Shown: positions 1 through 7,716, counted from the first letter of the stretch. The stretch is DNA of 10,347 nucleotides from Roseivirga sp. UBA7431 (GCA_002477595.1 DLQN01000086.1:3401-13747); one strand, 5' to 3'. Numbers and translations are program-made. Notes: a model not told the origin generated them from the sequence alone.

Positions 1-296
1 TCATCGTCCTCATAAACTATGTTTATGGGAATATCCTCAGCCACTAATTCATTATCCCTTGGTGGCTCCGGTAAAGCAATGACAATTTCATCCTCAGGAT
101 GAACCTTATAGCTAGGCTTTACCTCGGTTCCATTTACTTTAACAAAGCCTTCCTTAATACCATGCTGTACTCTATTTCGGGTTACATTCGGCAACCTATC
201 CATTAGAAACTTATCGATGCGATAAGGCTCTTGGCCTGGATCACAGACGATTCTGTGGTGTTCAAATAACCCGTCTTCTTCCAGTTCTTCGTTCAT
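1..296 (-). CDS. RluD/RluA-family 23S rRNA pseudouridine synthase, N-terminal part (cut by window edge)
   Basis: The minus-strand frame opens with ATG at 296-294 and stays open to base 1, giving the first 98 residues. Seen: an acidic start (MNEELEEDG), then an S4 RNA-binding fold at about residues 26-75, with RIDKFL at 26-31, NRVQ at 41-44 and the strand FVKVNG at 51-56. After it come EPPRDNELVAED and the strand INIVYEDD, which in RluD-type enzymes leads into the catalytic domain. The catalytic Asp (in the HRLD motif) would lie beyond the window edge and cannot be checked. Family knowledge: these cytoplasmic enzymes convert specific uridines of 23S rRNA to pseudouridine during 50S assembly, and the S4 domain helps bind RNA. 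The S4 plus linker layout fits RluD/RluC better than RluA, but the exact target site cannot be told. The gene is divergent from the PLP enzyme that follows and has a good candidate promoter upstream. Confidence 0.88.
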   Translation of the reverse strand, partial: MNEELEEDGLFEHHRIVCDPGQEPYRIDKFLMDRLPNVTRNRVQHGIKEGFVKVNGTEVKPSYKVHPEDEIVIALPEPPRDNELVAEDIPINIVYEDD

Positions 297-309
297 GGTA
301 CTTGTTTAA

Positions 310-329
310 AGTGATACAAAGATATCACT
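310..329. promoter_or_regulatory. Divergent promoter region with 7-bp inverted repeat and a -7 box for the pseudouridine synthase
   Basis: Two 7-base arms, AGTGATA (310-316) and TATCACT (323-329), are perfect inverted repeats separated by six bases. On the minus strand, 324-317 reads TATCTTTG, a full match to the Bacteroidota -7 consensus TAnnTTTG, about 20 bases ahead of the ATG at 296. No convincing -33 TTG is visible. On the plus strand, TAACTTGG (329-336) is a one-mismatch -7 box toward the PLP enzyme gene. The repeat overlaps the minus-strand -7 box, so a dimeric repressor could bind there, or it may be chance. The -7 match is seen; promoter activity and any operator role are inferred. 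Confidence 0.45.
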
Positions 330-349
330 AACTTGGCACTGTGGAAACT

Positions 350-1228
350 ATGCCCTCTCCAGTTCAGGAAATTAAGGAAGATCTTTTTAGCGAAAAGGGA
401 GTTCGGGTCTTTGTAAAAAGGGAGGATCTGAATCATCCCGTCATCTCAGGCAATAAATGGCGCAAGCTTAAATACAACCTTGAGGAAGCTAAAAGACTTG
501 GTCATAAAAAGATTTTAACTTTTGGAGGAGCATATTCCAACCATATTCATGCTGTCGCTGGTGCAGGCAAGAAGTACAACTTCGAAACCATCGGTGTGAT
601 TCGAGGTGAAGAGACCCTACCATTAAATGATACCCTTGCATATGCTAAGTCTTGTGGTATGACGCTGCACTACATTAATCGAAGCGACTATCGCTTAAAG
701 AACGATCGTGCTGTAAAGCGTGGTTTACAATTAGCGTTTGGGGAATCATATATTATTCCCGAGGGGGGAACAAACAACCTTGCGATAAAAGGCTGTACCG
801 AAATCATTAAAGAGTTGACTGAAGCCTATGATCACTATTGCCTATCGATTGGTACTGGAGGGACCATTTCTGGGGTTATTGATGGCCTTGATGGAAAGGC
901 AAGCGTAATAGGTGTCTCCGCCTTAAAAGGATCTTTTTTGACCTCTGAGATAGAATCTCTGCTTTCTGAATACTCAGGAAAAGTGTATAACAATTGGCAA
1001 ATTAACAATGATTATCACTTTGGGGGCTATGCTAAAGTAAAACCCGAGCTGCTCCTATTCATGTCGGCCTTTGAAAATCGGCATAACATGCTACTTGATC
1101 CTATCTATACAGGAAAAGCAATGTATGGTCTTTATGACCTTATCCACAATGATCATTTTGATCCAGGCCAGAAGATTTTATTCATCCACACTGGTGGTCT
1201 TCAGGGTAGAAAAGGATTTGGGCTTTGA
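350..1228 (+). CDS. PLP-dependent ACC deaminase / D-cysteine desulfhydrase family enzyme, probably D-cysteine desulfhydrase
   Basis: Predicted to break D-cysteine into pyruvate, ammonia and sulfide in the cytoplasm. Numbered from ATG 350 (292 residues): SGNKWRKL at 33-40 carries the PLP-binding Lys36; YSNH at 62-65 matches the substrate-binding Ser-Asn of the family; GTGGT at 168-172 is the PLP phosphate loop; DPIYTGK at 250-256 and HTGG at 280-283 lie in the C-terminal part. Tyr227 and Tyr253 align with Tyr268 and Tyr294 of Pseudomonas ACC deaminase. The positions equal to its Glu295 and Leu322, which define ACC deaminase, are both Thr here (254 and 281), with exactly the same 27-residue spacing. 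This points to desulfhydrase. The protein is shorter than the about 330 residues of characterised members. A GTG at 341 would add three residues; ATG 350 was preferred because a GGAAA stretch precedes it. The stop abuts the stop of the convergent DM13 gene. Confidence 0.88.
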   Translation: MPSPVQEIKEDLFSEKGVRVFVKREDLNHPVISGNKWRKLKYNLEEAKRLGHKKILTFGGAYSNHIHAVAGAGKKYNFETIGVIRGEETLPLNDTLAYAKSCGMTLHYINRSDYRLKNDRAVKRGLQLAFGESYIIPEGGTNNLAIKGCTEIIKELTEAYDHYCLSIGTGGTISGVIDGLDGKASVIGVSALKGSFLTSEIESLLSEYSGKVYNNWQINNDYHFGGYAKVKPELLLFMSAFENRHNMLLDPIYTGKAMYGLYDLIHNDHFDPGQKILFIHTGGLQGRKGFGL

Positions 1229-1633
1229 TTACTCAAGACTAGAGCCTCCCCACAGCTTTGTATATTCCTCGCAGTGCACAATGATTGTCTTGTATTGACT
1301 GATGTCGATTGAATCGGGTATGCTGTAAATAGCCGCCCCTTCATAAGAAGTAAGTTTCGCCACAAAGACGGGCTCGCCTTCATTCAAAGCATTCTTACTA
1401 TCAATATCATCTAAGTCCGCTTTTGATAGAAAGATCTTAAGATCTGGGGCTTCTTTCGCCTCAAAGTCTTCACCAAAGACTATTTCATGCTTATCAGCAT
1501 TCATTACAATCTTCCAACTGCCTTTGAACGTTGTCCATCGGCTATAATTATCGAATTCACCTCGATAGACTACTTCTTGAGATGGAAGAAAAGAGAGTGA
1601 AATGAGAAAGAAGATTGTCGTAAAGAGCTTCAT
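1229..1633 (-). CDS. Secreted DM13-domain protein
   Basis: 134 residues from ATG 1633. A TTG at 1642 in the same frame would add three residues, but the ATG has a GGAAA stretch just ahead and gives a clean signal peptide: MKLF, a hydrophobic core (TIFFLISLSFL) to about residue 16, then a polar region. There is no lipobox Cys, so it is probably soluble in the periplasm or exported. The rest resembles a single DM13 domain: YRGEF (23-27), FKGSW (36-40), IVFGEDF (51-57), APDLKIFLS (62-70), AKL (92-94), GAAIYSIP (99-106), then IIVHC (117-121) with the single conserved-type Cys121 and a Leu-Trp-Gly-Gly end. DM13 domains are proposed to take part in redox or electron-transfer chemistry, but no reaction is established for stand-alone bacterial members. 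It lies 65 bases downstream of radA on the same strand; a functional link to RadA is not evident. A one-mismatch -7 box (TTTCTTTG) in the gap hints at its own promoter. Confidence 0.75.
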   Translation of the reverse strand: MKLFTTIFFLISLSFLPSQEVVYRGEFDNYSRWTTFKGSWKIVMNADKHEIVFGEDFEAKEAPDLKIFLSKADLDDIDSKNALNEGEPVFVAKLTSYEGAAIYSIPDSIDISQYKTIIVHCEEYTKLWGGSSLE

Positions 1634-1698
1634 GATTTCCAAGTTTAACTGATAACAGTGTTGTCAAAGAAATTCGTTCCCAGGAAATGTCGTTAATG

Positions 1699-3075
1699 TT
1701 ACTGTGTGAACAAATCTTCAAAGACCTCTCTCAGTTTACCAAATGGCTTAACCTTAATATTTCGACCTTTGAGGTCTAGTCCTTTTACATTATACTTTGA
1801 TATAAATATCTCCTCAAAACCAAGTTTTTCGGCTTCTGAAATGCGGTTTTCAACGCGGTTAACCGCTCTTATCTCTCCGCCCAAACCTACTTCTGCAGCA
1901 AAAGCGACTTTCTCAGAAATTGGCACATCGTGATAGGAACTCACCAATGAAGCACAAACCGCCAAGTCAAGTGCTGGCTCTTCAATTCGAATTCCGCCCG
2001 CCACATTTAAAAACACATCTTGAGCGCTAAACCGAAGCCCTCCACGCTTTTCCAATACTGCTAACAGCATATTGAGTCTTTTACTATCAAAACCCGTAGT
2101 ACTTCTTTGTGGTGTTCCGTAAGTAGCTGCGCTTACCAGTGATTGAATTTCTATCAAAAGAGGCCTATTTCCTTCAATTGTAGCGCCAATCGCAACGCCT
2201 GTAAGGTCCTCAGCACGCTGAGAAATAAGAATTTCTGAAGGGTTAGATACCTGACGTAGACCTGACTCTTGCATTTCATAAATGCCAAGCTCGGATGTAG
2301 AGCCAAATCGATTCTTCACTGTTCTGAGGATTCTATAGCTCAAGTGACGGTCTCCTTCGAATTGCAAGACCGTATCCACCATATGCTCAAGAACTTTTGG
2401 CCCAGCAATACTCCCATCCTTCGTAATATGCCCTACCAAGAAAACTGGTGTATTCGTTTCCTTTGCGAACTTCATCAACTCACTTGTACATTCTCGTACC
2501 TGAGAGACTGAACCCGCAGCAGACTCAATTCGATTAGTCTGCAGGGTTTGTATAGAGTCAATCACCAAGACTTGCGGTGACATCTCTTTTATCTGGCTAA
2601 AAATATTCTGAGTACTGGTTTCGGAAAGGATGAAACAGTTATCACTTTGGACGCCTATCCGGTCCGCACGCATCTTAATCTGCTGTTGGCTTTCTTCACC
2701 AGAGACATAAAGCACTTTGGTTTTAGAAGAACTAAGGGCAATCTGAAGCATCAGTGTAGACTTACCAATACCTGGTTCACCACCTAAAAGCACTAATGAA
2801 CCGGCAACAATGCCCCCTCCCAGTACGCGGTTTAATTCTGCATCTTTGGTGACCAACCTACGTTCAGCGCCTTTCTCAATATCCTTAACATTGACAGGCC
2901 TCTGCTTCGCTGTTGGCTGATCGGTATCTCGCCATGAGGTTTTGGCTGGGTCACCCTTTTCTATTACTTCTTCGACATAAGTATTCCATTCATCACATGC
3001 TGGACATTTACCAACCCATTTGGCAGAGTTTGTCCCGCAATTTTGACAGACATATGTACTTTTTTGCTTAGCCAT
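1699..3075 (-). CDS. radA: DNA repair protein RadA (RadA/Sms)
   Basis: 458 residues, the usual length. Domains in order: a C4 zinc finger with Cys10, Cys13, Cys24 and Cys27; a RecA-like ATPase with Walker A GEPGIGKST (99-107), Walker B VLVIDSIQT (169-177), and the RadA-specific KNRFG motif (254-258); then a Lon protease-like domain from about 300 to 450. In the Lon-like part the catalytic Ser position is replaced (EPALDLAV, 366-373), as is normal for RadA, so it is not a protease. Known role: a hexameric cytoplasmic ATPase that drives branch migration of recombination intermediates, assisting RecA in double-strand break repair and natural transformation. Start ATG 3075 gives the standard MAKxKxxYVCQNCG opening. 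It lies 29 bases downstream of the SNF2 helicase gene on the same strand, so co-transcription is likely. All key residues are present. Confidence 0.97.
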   Translation of the reverse strand: MAKQKSTYVCQNCGTNSAKWVGKCPACDEWNTYVEEVIEKGDPAKTSWRDTDQPTAKQRPVNVKDIEKGAERRLVTKDAELNRVLGGGIVAGSLVLLGGEPGIGKSTLMLQIALSSSKTKVLYVSGEESQQQIKMRADRIGVQSDNCFILSETSTQNIFSQIKEMSPQVLVIDSIQTLQTNRIESAAGSVSQVRECTSELMKFAKETNTPVFLVGHITKDGSIAGPKVLEHMVDTVLQFEGDRHLSYRILRTVKNRFGSTSELGIYEMQESGLRQVSNPSEILISQRAEDLTGVAIGATIEGNRPLLIEIQSLVSAATYGTPQRSTTGFDSKRLNMLLAVLEKRGGLRFSAQDVFLNVAGGIRIEEPALDLAVCASLVSSYHDVPISEKVAFAAEVGLGGEIRAVNRVENRISEAEKLGFEEIFISKYNVKGLDLKGRNIKVKPFGKLREVFEDLFTQ

Positions 3076-3104
3076 TGAATAGCAATATAAATGATTTTAA
3101 TACC

Positions 3105-6035
3105 CTAAGCGAGTAGCTCAGAAATGTCTTCTGTGGTTAGTTTCTTCATGAAGCTTTCCTCTGTTGAAATAAGGTCCGAAGCTAACTTAAGCTTGTTCTT
3201 TTGCAGTGCCAGAATCTTCTCTTCAACCGTATCTCTTGCAATAAACTTATATGTGAAAACGGTCTTTTTCTGACCAATTCTATGTGCCCTATCTACTGCT
3301 TGTTCTTCAATGGCAGGGTTCCACCAAGGATCTAGCAGAAAGACATAATCTGCCTCCGTTAAATTAAGTCCTAAGCCTCCTGCGCGTAGCGAGATTAAAA
3401 ATAGTTTGATGTCTTTATTATTCTGAAAACTATCGACTTGACCTTGGCGATCTTTGGTCGAGCCATCTAGGTAGGCATATGACATTCCTTTATCGTCTAA
3501 ATACTTTCTGACAATAGTCAAATGCTTGACAAACTGACTGAATATCAAAACCTTATGCCCTTCGCTCAACGCAGACTCCACCATATATCGAATATCTTCG
3601 AACTTACCGGAGTCTCCTTCGAAATCCTCGTCAACCATTTTCGGATGATTGGCAATCTGTCTGAGCTGTGTGAGACCCTGAAGAAGAAGCATTTGAGATT
3701 TTCTTATCCCACTCGTCTCAATCGTATCTAGAATTTTATTTCTATAAAATGATTTTACCTCTTCGTATTTTTCGGCTTGGTCTGGTGTCATTTCACTGAA
3801 CTTGACGCTTTCAATCTTTTCAGGAAGGTCTTTCGCCACTTGAGACTTCTGCCTTCTCAAAATAAATGGCTTAATAATCACATTGAGCTTGCGCGTTTTC
3901 TCGATGTCTTGCTGCTTCTCAATTGGTAATTGAAATTCATTCTTGAAGTACTTTTGAGCTCCCAGAAGACCTGGGTTTACAAAACTCAACTGTGACCACA
4001 GGTCCATTGTGCTATTCTCCAACGGAGTACCTGTAAGGATTAGGCGATGCCTAGATTTAAGCTTACCAACAGATTTAGCAATAATGCTATCCGGGTTTTT
4101 AATCGCTTGAGATTCATCTAGAATAACGTAATTGAAATAGAACGTATTCAATATATCGATGTCTATCCGAGTAATTCCATATGAGGTAATGACTAAGTCA
4201 TACTTCGCAAACGTCTCTGGATTCTTATCCCTTTGGGTTCCAGAATAGATTAACACCTTGAGCTTCGGGGTGAACTTTGACGCTTCAATTTGCCAGTTAT
4301 AGATCAATGAGGTGGGCATTACAAGGAGAGACGTTTGAATGGCCCCTTCACTCTTTTGAGATTGTAATAGTGCCAGTGTCTGGACAGTTTTACCAAGCCC
4401 CATATCATCTGCCAAACAACCCCCGAAACTGTATTCAGCTAAAAAGCGCATCCAATTATAGCCTGCTTTCTGATAGGGCCTCAGCTTTCCTTTGAAGCCT
4501 TTCGGCAATTCGTAATCTTCAATCTCTTCGAATCCTTGAAGTTTTTGAAGCTTGCGATCCATGGTCACCTGAGCTAACTGACCATTTCTAAGGTCCTCAA
4601 TGAGCGACAAGTGGTGCTTTTTGAGTTTTAGATTTTGTCCCTGCCCATCTTCTTCCATAAAGGCAAATAACTCTGCATAATCAGTCAACCAGCTATCTGG
4701 AATCACGGCTATTTCACCGTTGGGAAGCTTAATCTCTTTGCTCTTTTTATTGATTAGCTTACGAAGTTCATTAAAGGGTATTTCGTAATCGCCAAATCGC
4801 ATAACTGCGTGGATATCGAACCAATCGATGCTCTCATTTACCTTGATCTCAAGTGACGACTCGCCTACGAAGTATTTCTTTAGCTCAGCATCTGTTTGCC
4901 TCACGCTTATATTCAAGGTCTCTAATAGCTCTGCGTTGTCTTTGAGCCAAGAAAATGCCCGCCCTCTAGACATGGCTATGCGCCCGTTCTGGAACTTTAG
5001 GCCTGAATCATAAAGTCTTTGGACGAGATCTGTTTCAGTATCTGCATCTCGCCTTACTTTGTGAAAAACATAAGAGTCATTTTTCTTTTCAAGTTTCACT
5101 GAAGAATTAGGGGCCTTGTCATAAGGAAACTGATACGGCCCATAATCAAAACCCAGCTTAAAAAGAATTTTACTCTCGTCATCACCAACTAATACGTTTG
5201 CATTTGCCTTAAGCAAATCTCCATTAGTTGTTTGAACAAGTTCTGAGAAGGCAATTATAGGTTTTACAGGAAAACTTTCGGTATTAATATCAAACCCTTT
5301 GGCGTAAACATCAAAAGAAGCGACCAGCTGGGTTACAAATTTTTCATAATACGTCTCCTCAACCTTTCTAGGTACAACAATGAATTTCTTGTTAAGAAAG
5401 GGTTTGAGCTTCTTACCATCAACATTTTTTGCAAATCGTAACAGCTTATTGCCGACCACTAGCCATGCGGGCTCGTGGCAGATTAAGAAGGAGCCATTAT
5501 ATTGCCAGTCTACCTTCTCCCCCTTATGCTTCATGGTTGGGAAGTAGTGCGTATTGTCTTCGTTTCTCCTAAAGTGAAATAGAACCTTGGCCTTTTCCCC
5601 TTCCCAAGAGATTTCCTTCCAAGTTGGCTCACCATCACGACCCATTTCAAAGACCCTCTTGCCTCCAAGTCGTTCTAATATTTTTGCTCTCCGTTGCTCT
5701 AGGTGATGCGCTATCGATTCTTGAAGTACCTTATCTCCTTTTTCTTTATCATATATTTTAAAAAAGAAGTCTGCGGGTTTTATCCTCTGCTTATAGAATT
5801 TCAGCACAATGTACTCTTGCTGCATTTCATCCATAAGCTCAATCAACTCATAATCTATCTCGTTCAAAGCAGCGCCAAACTCCATTGCGTTTTTGGATGA
5901 GATATTCTGATGCTGAAGCGTTAATCGACCTTTTTCGTCTAGTTGAACCACAAACGATTCTAAGAGGTACCCAAGGTACTCATGCTCATAGAGTGAGTAA
6001 ATTAATTGGAACGGTTGGGCAGTTGAAACCTTCAT
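3105..6035 (-). CDS. SNF2/SWI2-family DEAD/DEAH-box ATPase (helicase-like), 976 residues
   Basis: The C-terminal half (about 515-955) is a complete SNF2 motor: RPYQKAGYNW (519-528), Walker A DMGLGKT (544-550), motif Ia MPTSLIYNW (573-581), motif II DESQ (640-643) followed by AIKNP, motif III LTGTPLENS (667-675), FILRRQK (724-730), motif IV IFSQF (831-835), motif V RAGGLGLNL (884-892) and motif VI QAVDRAHRIGQ (912-922). DESQ in place of DEAH is common among bacterial SNF2 proteins. Known for the family: ATP-driven translocation on double-stranded DNA that remodels protein-DNA complexes; RapA, a bacterial relative, recycles RNA polymerase. The first roughly 510 residues show no motif I can name, and no SWIM zinc-finger Cys/His pattern is present (only Cys186 and Cys540 in the first 540 residues). 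The true substrate is unknown. The start is ATG 6035. It sits between the LolC/E-like gene and radA, which suggests a DNA-repair or transcription role but does not prove one. Confidence 0.93.
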   Translation of the reverse strand: MKVSTAQPFQLIYSLYEHEYLGYLLESFVVQLDEKGRLTLQHQNISSKNAMEFGAALNEIDYELIELMDEMQQEYIVLKFYKQRIKPADFFFKIYDKEKGDKVLQESIAHHLEQRRAKILERLGGKRVFEMGRDGEPTWKEISWEGEKAKVLFHFRRNEDNTHYFPTMKHKGEKVDWQYNGSFLICHEPAWLVVGNKLLRFAKNVDGKKLKPFLNKKFIVVPRKVEETYYEKFVTQLVASFDVYAKGFDINTESFPVKPIIAFSELVQTTNGDLLKANANVLVGDDESKILFKLGFDYGPYQFPYDKAPNSSVKLEKKNDSYVFHKVRRDADTETDLVQRLYDSGLKFQNGRIAMSRGRAFSWLKDNAELLETLNISVRQTDAELKKYFVGESSLEIKVNESIDWFDIHAVMRFGDYEIPFNELRKLINKKSKEIKLPNGEIAVIPDSWLTDYAELFAFMEEDGQGQNLKLKKHHLSLIEDLRNGQLAQVTMDRKLQKLQGFEEIEDYELPKGFKGKLRPYQKAGYNWMRFLAEYSFGGCLADDMGLGKTVQTLALLQSQKSEGAIQTSLLVMPTSLIYNWQIEASKFTPKLKVLIYSGTQRDKNPETFAKYDLVITSYGITRIDIDILNTFYFNYVILDESQAIKNPDSIIAKSVGKLKSRHRLILTGTPLENSTMDLWSQLSFVNPGLLGAQKYFKNEFQLPIEKQQDIEKTRKLNVIIKPFILRRQKSQVAKDLPEKIESVKFSEMTPDQAEKYEEVKSFYRNKILDTIETSGIRKSQMLLLQGLTQLRQIANHPKMVDEDFEGDSGKFEDIRYMVESALSEGHKVLIFSQFVKHLTIVRKYLDDKGMSYAYLDGSTKDRQGQVDSFQNNKDIKLFLISLRAGGLGLNLTEADYVFLLDPWWNPAIEEQAVDRAHRIGQKKTVFTYKFIARDTVEEKILALQKNKLKLASDLISTEESFMKKLTTEDISELLA

Positions 6036-6065
6036 TTGAATCTGGGGCGACTCGCAAATTAGAGA

Positions 6066-6084
6066 TTTCTCCCAAAGGGAAAAA
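6066..6084 (-). other. Small hairpin in the gap upstream of the SNF2 gene
   Basis: In the 74-base gap between the LolC/E-like stop and the SNF2 start, the minus-strand transcript can form an eight-pair hairpin with a three-base loop (arms UUUUUCCC and GGGAGAAA, one G-U pair). No U run follows, so it is not a typical intrinsic terminator; it might be a processing or attenuation element, or chance. The loop region also reads TCCCTTTG, one mismatch from the -7 consensus TAnnTTTG, so an internal promoter for the helicase is an alternative. Both readings are weak. Confidence 0.2.
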
Positions 6085-6109
6085 CTGTCTGATGGAAAGT
6101 AAATTTATT

Positions 6110-7336
6110 TTAATCTAAGTAATCAATAGGGTTGACCTTAGAGGCCAAAACGGCTGGTCGATAAGCCGTCAAAATTGTAATCACTGCGATACTGATGCCT
6201 ACCATGAGAAAGTCCGTCCAGATAATCTTTACTGGATAGGCCTGTGTCACAGCATTTGACATTCCAAGGCCAATTAACCCATAAGTCTTTTGTATCCATA
6301 CAAGTAAAAGGCCTAGTGACAAACCAACGACACTACCGGCGACGGCTATGATAATTCCCTGTTTTACAAAAATCCCTTTAACCAAGTTTTTTGTAGCGCC
6401 AAAGGCAAAAAGAACAGACATATCTCTCCGTTTCTCGATGGCAAGCATTGACAATGAAAAGAAGATATTAAAAGAGGCAATTAAGGTAATGAAGGTCAAT
6501 GAAATGTAAACAAAGAGTTTCTCAATTTTAACCGCTTTCAAAAGTTCAGCATGCTGTTGATCACTATCCAAAACCCTGAATCCTTCGCCAAGGAGGTCTT
6601 TTAGTTGTGACTTAACTCGGCTTAAGCTTGCACCTTCTTGTAAGTATACCTCCATCGAGGTTCTTTCATTTGTATATCCCAATACACGCTTAGCAGCATC
6701 TATTGATATCATTACCAAAGACTCATCGTAGGCCGTTTCTACACTAAAAACTGCAGCCGGCTTTACTTTGACCCTGCGTATAGCATTGGCCGAAAACGTA
6801 GCCCCTGGCCTTAAATTCTTTGGGTAAACAATTTGTAAATCGAACATGTCGTTGTCAAGCAAAACACCCAACTCGTAAGCAACCCCAGCACCCAAAATCG
6901 CAAAGCTTTGATCATTTTCAATGAGTTTTAGCTCTCCCTGTAGTAAAAAAGTATCGAGTTTATTCGTTCTGAGATAACTCTCCTCTATTCCTTTAATTCG
7001 TACGACTACTTGTTGATCTCTATAGGATATGAGTGCGTTGTCTTCGATTACTTGGGCCGTAGCGCCAACACCTGAAACTTGATTGATCCCCTCCAAGAAG
7101 TCCTCGCTGACTTGAAAAGATTTACCCTTGACAGATTCAATTTTCAAGTCTGGATCAAAGGTTTGATAAACCGAGCGCAGCACATCCTCTAGTCCATTGA
7201 AAACCGACAGCACCACGATAAGGGCCATAGTGCCAATCGCCACGCCAATCATAGACACCCAAGAGAGTACCTGGATAAAGTTCTTAGTCTTTTTAGAGGT
7301 AAAGTAACGCCTTGCTATGAAGCTGGAGACATTCAA
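6110..7336 (-). CDS. LolC/LolE-family lipoprotein-releasing ABC transporter permease (FtsX-like)
   Basis: 408 residues, the normal size for LolC/LolE. Topology read from sequence: a cytoplasmic start with the family opening FIARRYF (6-12), TM1 about 23-46, a large periplasmic domain about 50-270 of MacB/LolE type, then TM2 about 274-298, TM3 about 325-347 and TM4 about 372-391, ending in the typical NPIDYL. EKRRDMSVLFAFGAT (301-315) is the conserved cytoplasmic coupling loop that contacts the ATPase. Known role: with LolD, these permeases extract lipoproteins from the inner membrane and pass them to LolA. No LolD gene is in the window, so the ATPase must be encoded elsewhere. Whether this is LolC, LolE or a fused-role homodimer (LolF-like) cannot be told. 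The start is TTG 7336, overlapping the rbfA stop as TTGA, so translational coupling is likely; the next in-frame ATG lies inside TM1. Confidence 0.92.
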   Translation of the reverse strand: MNVSSFIARRYFTSKKTKNFIQVLSWVSMIGVAIGTMALIVVLSVFNGLEDVLRSVYQTFDPDLKIESVKGKSFQVSEDFLEGINQVSGVGATAQVIEDNALISYRDQQVVVRIKGIEESYLRTNKLDTFLLQGELKLIENDQSFAILGAGVAYELGVLLDNDMFDLQIVYPKNLRPGATFSANAIRRVKVKPAAVFSVETAYDESLVMISIDAAKRVLGYTNERTSMEVYLQEGASLSRVKSQLKDLLGEGFRVLDSDQQHAELLKAVKIEKLFVYISLTFITLIASFNIFFSLSMLAIEKRRDMSVLFAFGATKNLVKGIFVKQGIIIAVAGSVVGLSLGLLLVWIQKTYGLIGLGMSNAVTQAYPVKIIWTDFLMVGISIAVITILTAYRPAVLASKVNPIDYLD

Positions 7337-7716
7337 TCTTCTTCTGGTTCAGAATTTTTGTCTTTAGGAATTTCAAGCGAACCAAGGATTTCATCCATTC
7401 TGGATGCTGATTCAGCAGTACTATCATTAAAGAAAGCGAGTTCGGGTATTATTCTTACGTTCTTTCCAATGGCTCTGCCAAGTGATCCTCGAATTTTCGA
7501 CTTTACAGTATTCAAAAACTCCAAAGACTCAGTGGCTGCACTGACAGGAAAAATACTGATATAAAGCCTAGCCAAACCCAAATCGGGACTCATCTCCACA
7601 TCGGTTACTGTAATGAGTTTTCCTACAAAATTACCTGAGTGCTCTTGCTGAAGAATCCGACTGATTTCTTTCTGGATCAATTTTGAATATTGCTGCTGTC
7701 TTTTGCTTCCTGCCAT
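7333..7716 (-). CDS. rbfA: 30S ribosome-binding factor RbfA
   Basis: 127 residues, typical for RbfA. A basic N-terminal helix (residues 4-22, rich in Lys, Arg and Gln, ending in EISRILQ) leads into a KH-type fold: ITVTDVEMSPDLGLARLYIS (35-54), a central helix (64-83) with RGSLGRAIG, and the strand VRIIPELAFFNDST (87-100), followed by the final helix with SRMDEILGSL (105-114) and an acidic tail. Known role: binds the 16S 5' region of immature 30S subunits in the cytoplasm and supports late processing and cold adaptation. It is the first gene of the minus-strand run, with the permease gene overlapping its stop. The ATG at 7716 is preceded by a short AT-rich divergent intergenic region. In this arrangement rbfA and lolC/E-type genes are presumably co-transcribed although their functions differ. 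Confidence 0.95.
   Translation of the reverse strand: MAGSKRQQQYSKLIQKEISRILQQEHSGNFVGKLITVTDVEMSPDLGLARLYISIFPVSAATESLEFLNTVKSKIRGSLGRAIGKNVRIIPELAFFNDSTAESASRMDEILGSLEIPKDKNSEPEED

Noticed and set aside
1201..1383. Minus-strand frame overlapping the DM13 gene and the end of the PLP enzyme
   Set aside because: It is a different frame of the same strand as the DM13 gene, which has a signal peptide and domain pattern; nothing supports this one.
1665..1672. TTTCTTTG on the minus strand as a promoter for the DM13 gene
   Set aside because: It differs from TAnnTTTG at the A and has no TTG at the right distance upstream; too weak for its own feature.
3105..6035. SNF2 helicase as part of an anti-phage defence system (as in DISARM-type loci)
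   Set aside because: Neighbours are radA, a LolC/E-like permease and rbfA. No methyltransferase, nuclease, PLD or other defence partner is present, and the composition looks like the flanking core genes.
6066..6084. Hairpin as an intrinsic terminator of the rbfA-permease transcript
   Set aside because: The stem is weak, has a G-U pair and is not followed by a U run, so it is listed only as a low-confidence hairpin.
5885..6118. Plus-strand open frame of 77 codons across the start of the SNF2 gene
   Set aside because: It is antisense to a solid coding region, has no recognisable domain, and its residue pattern follows from the codons of the opposite strand.
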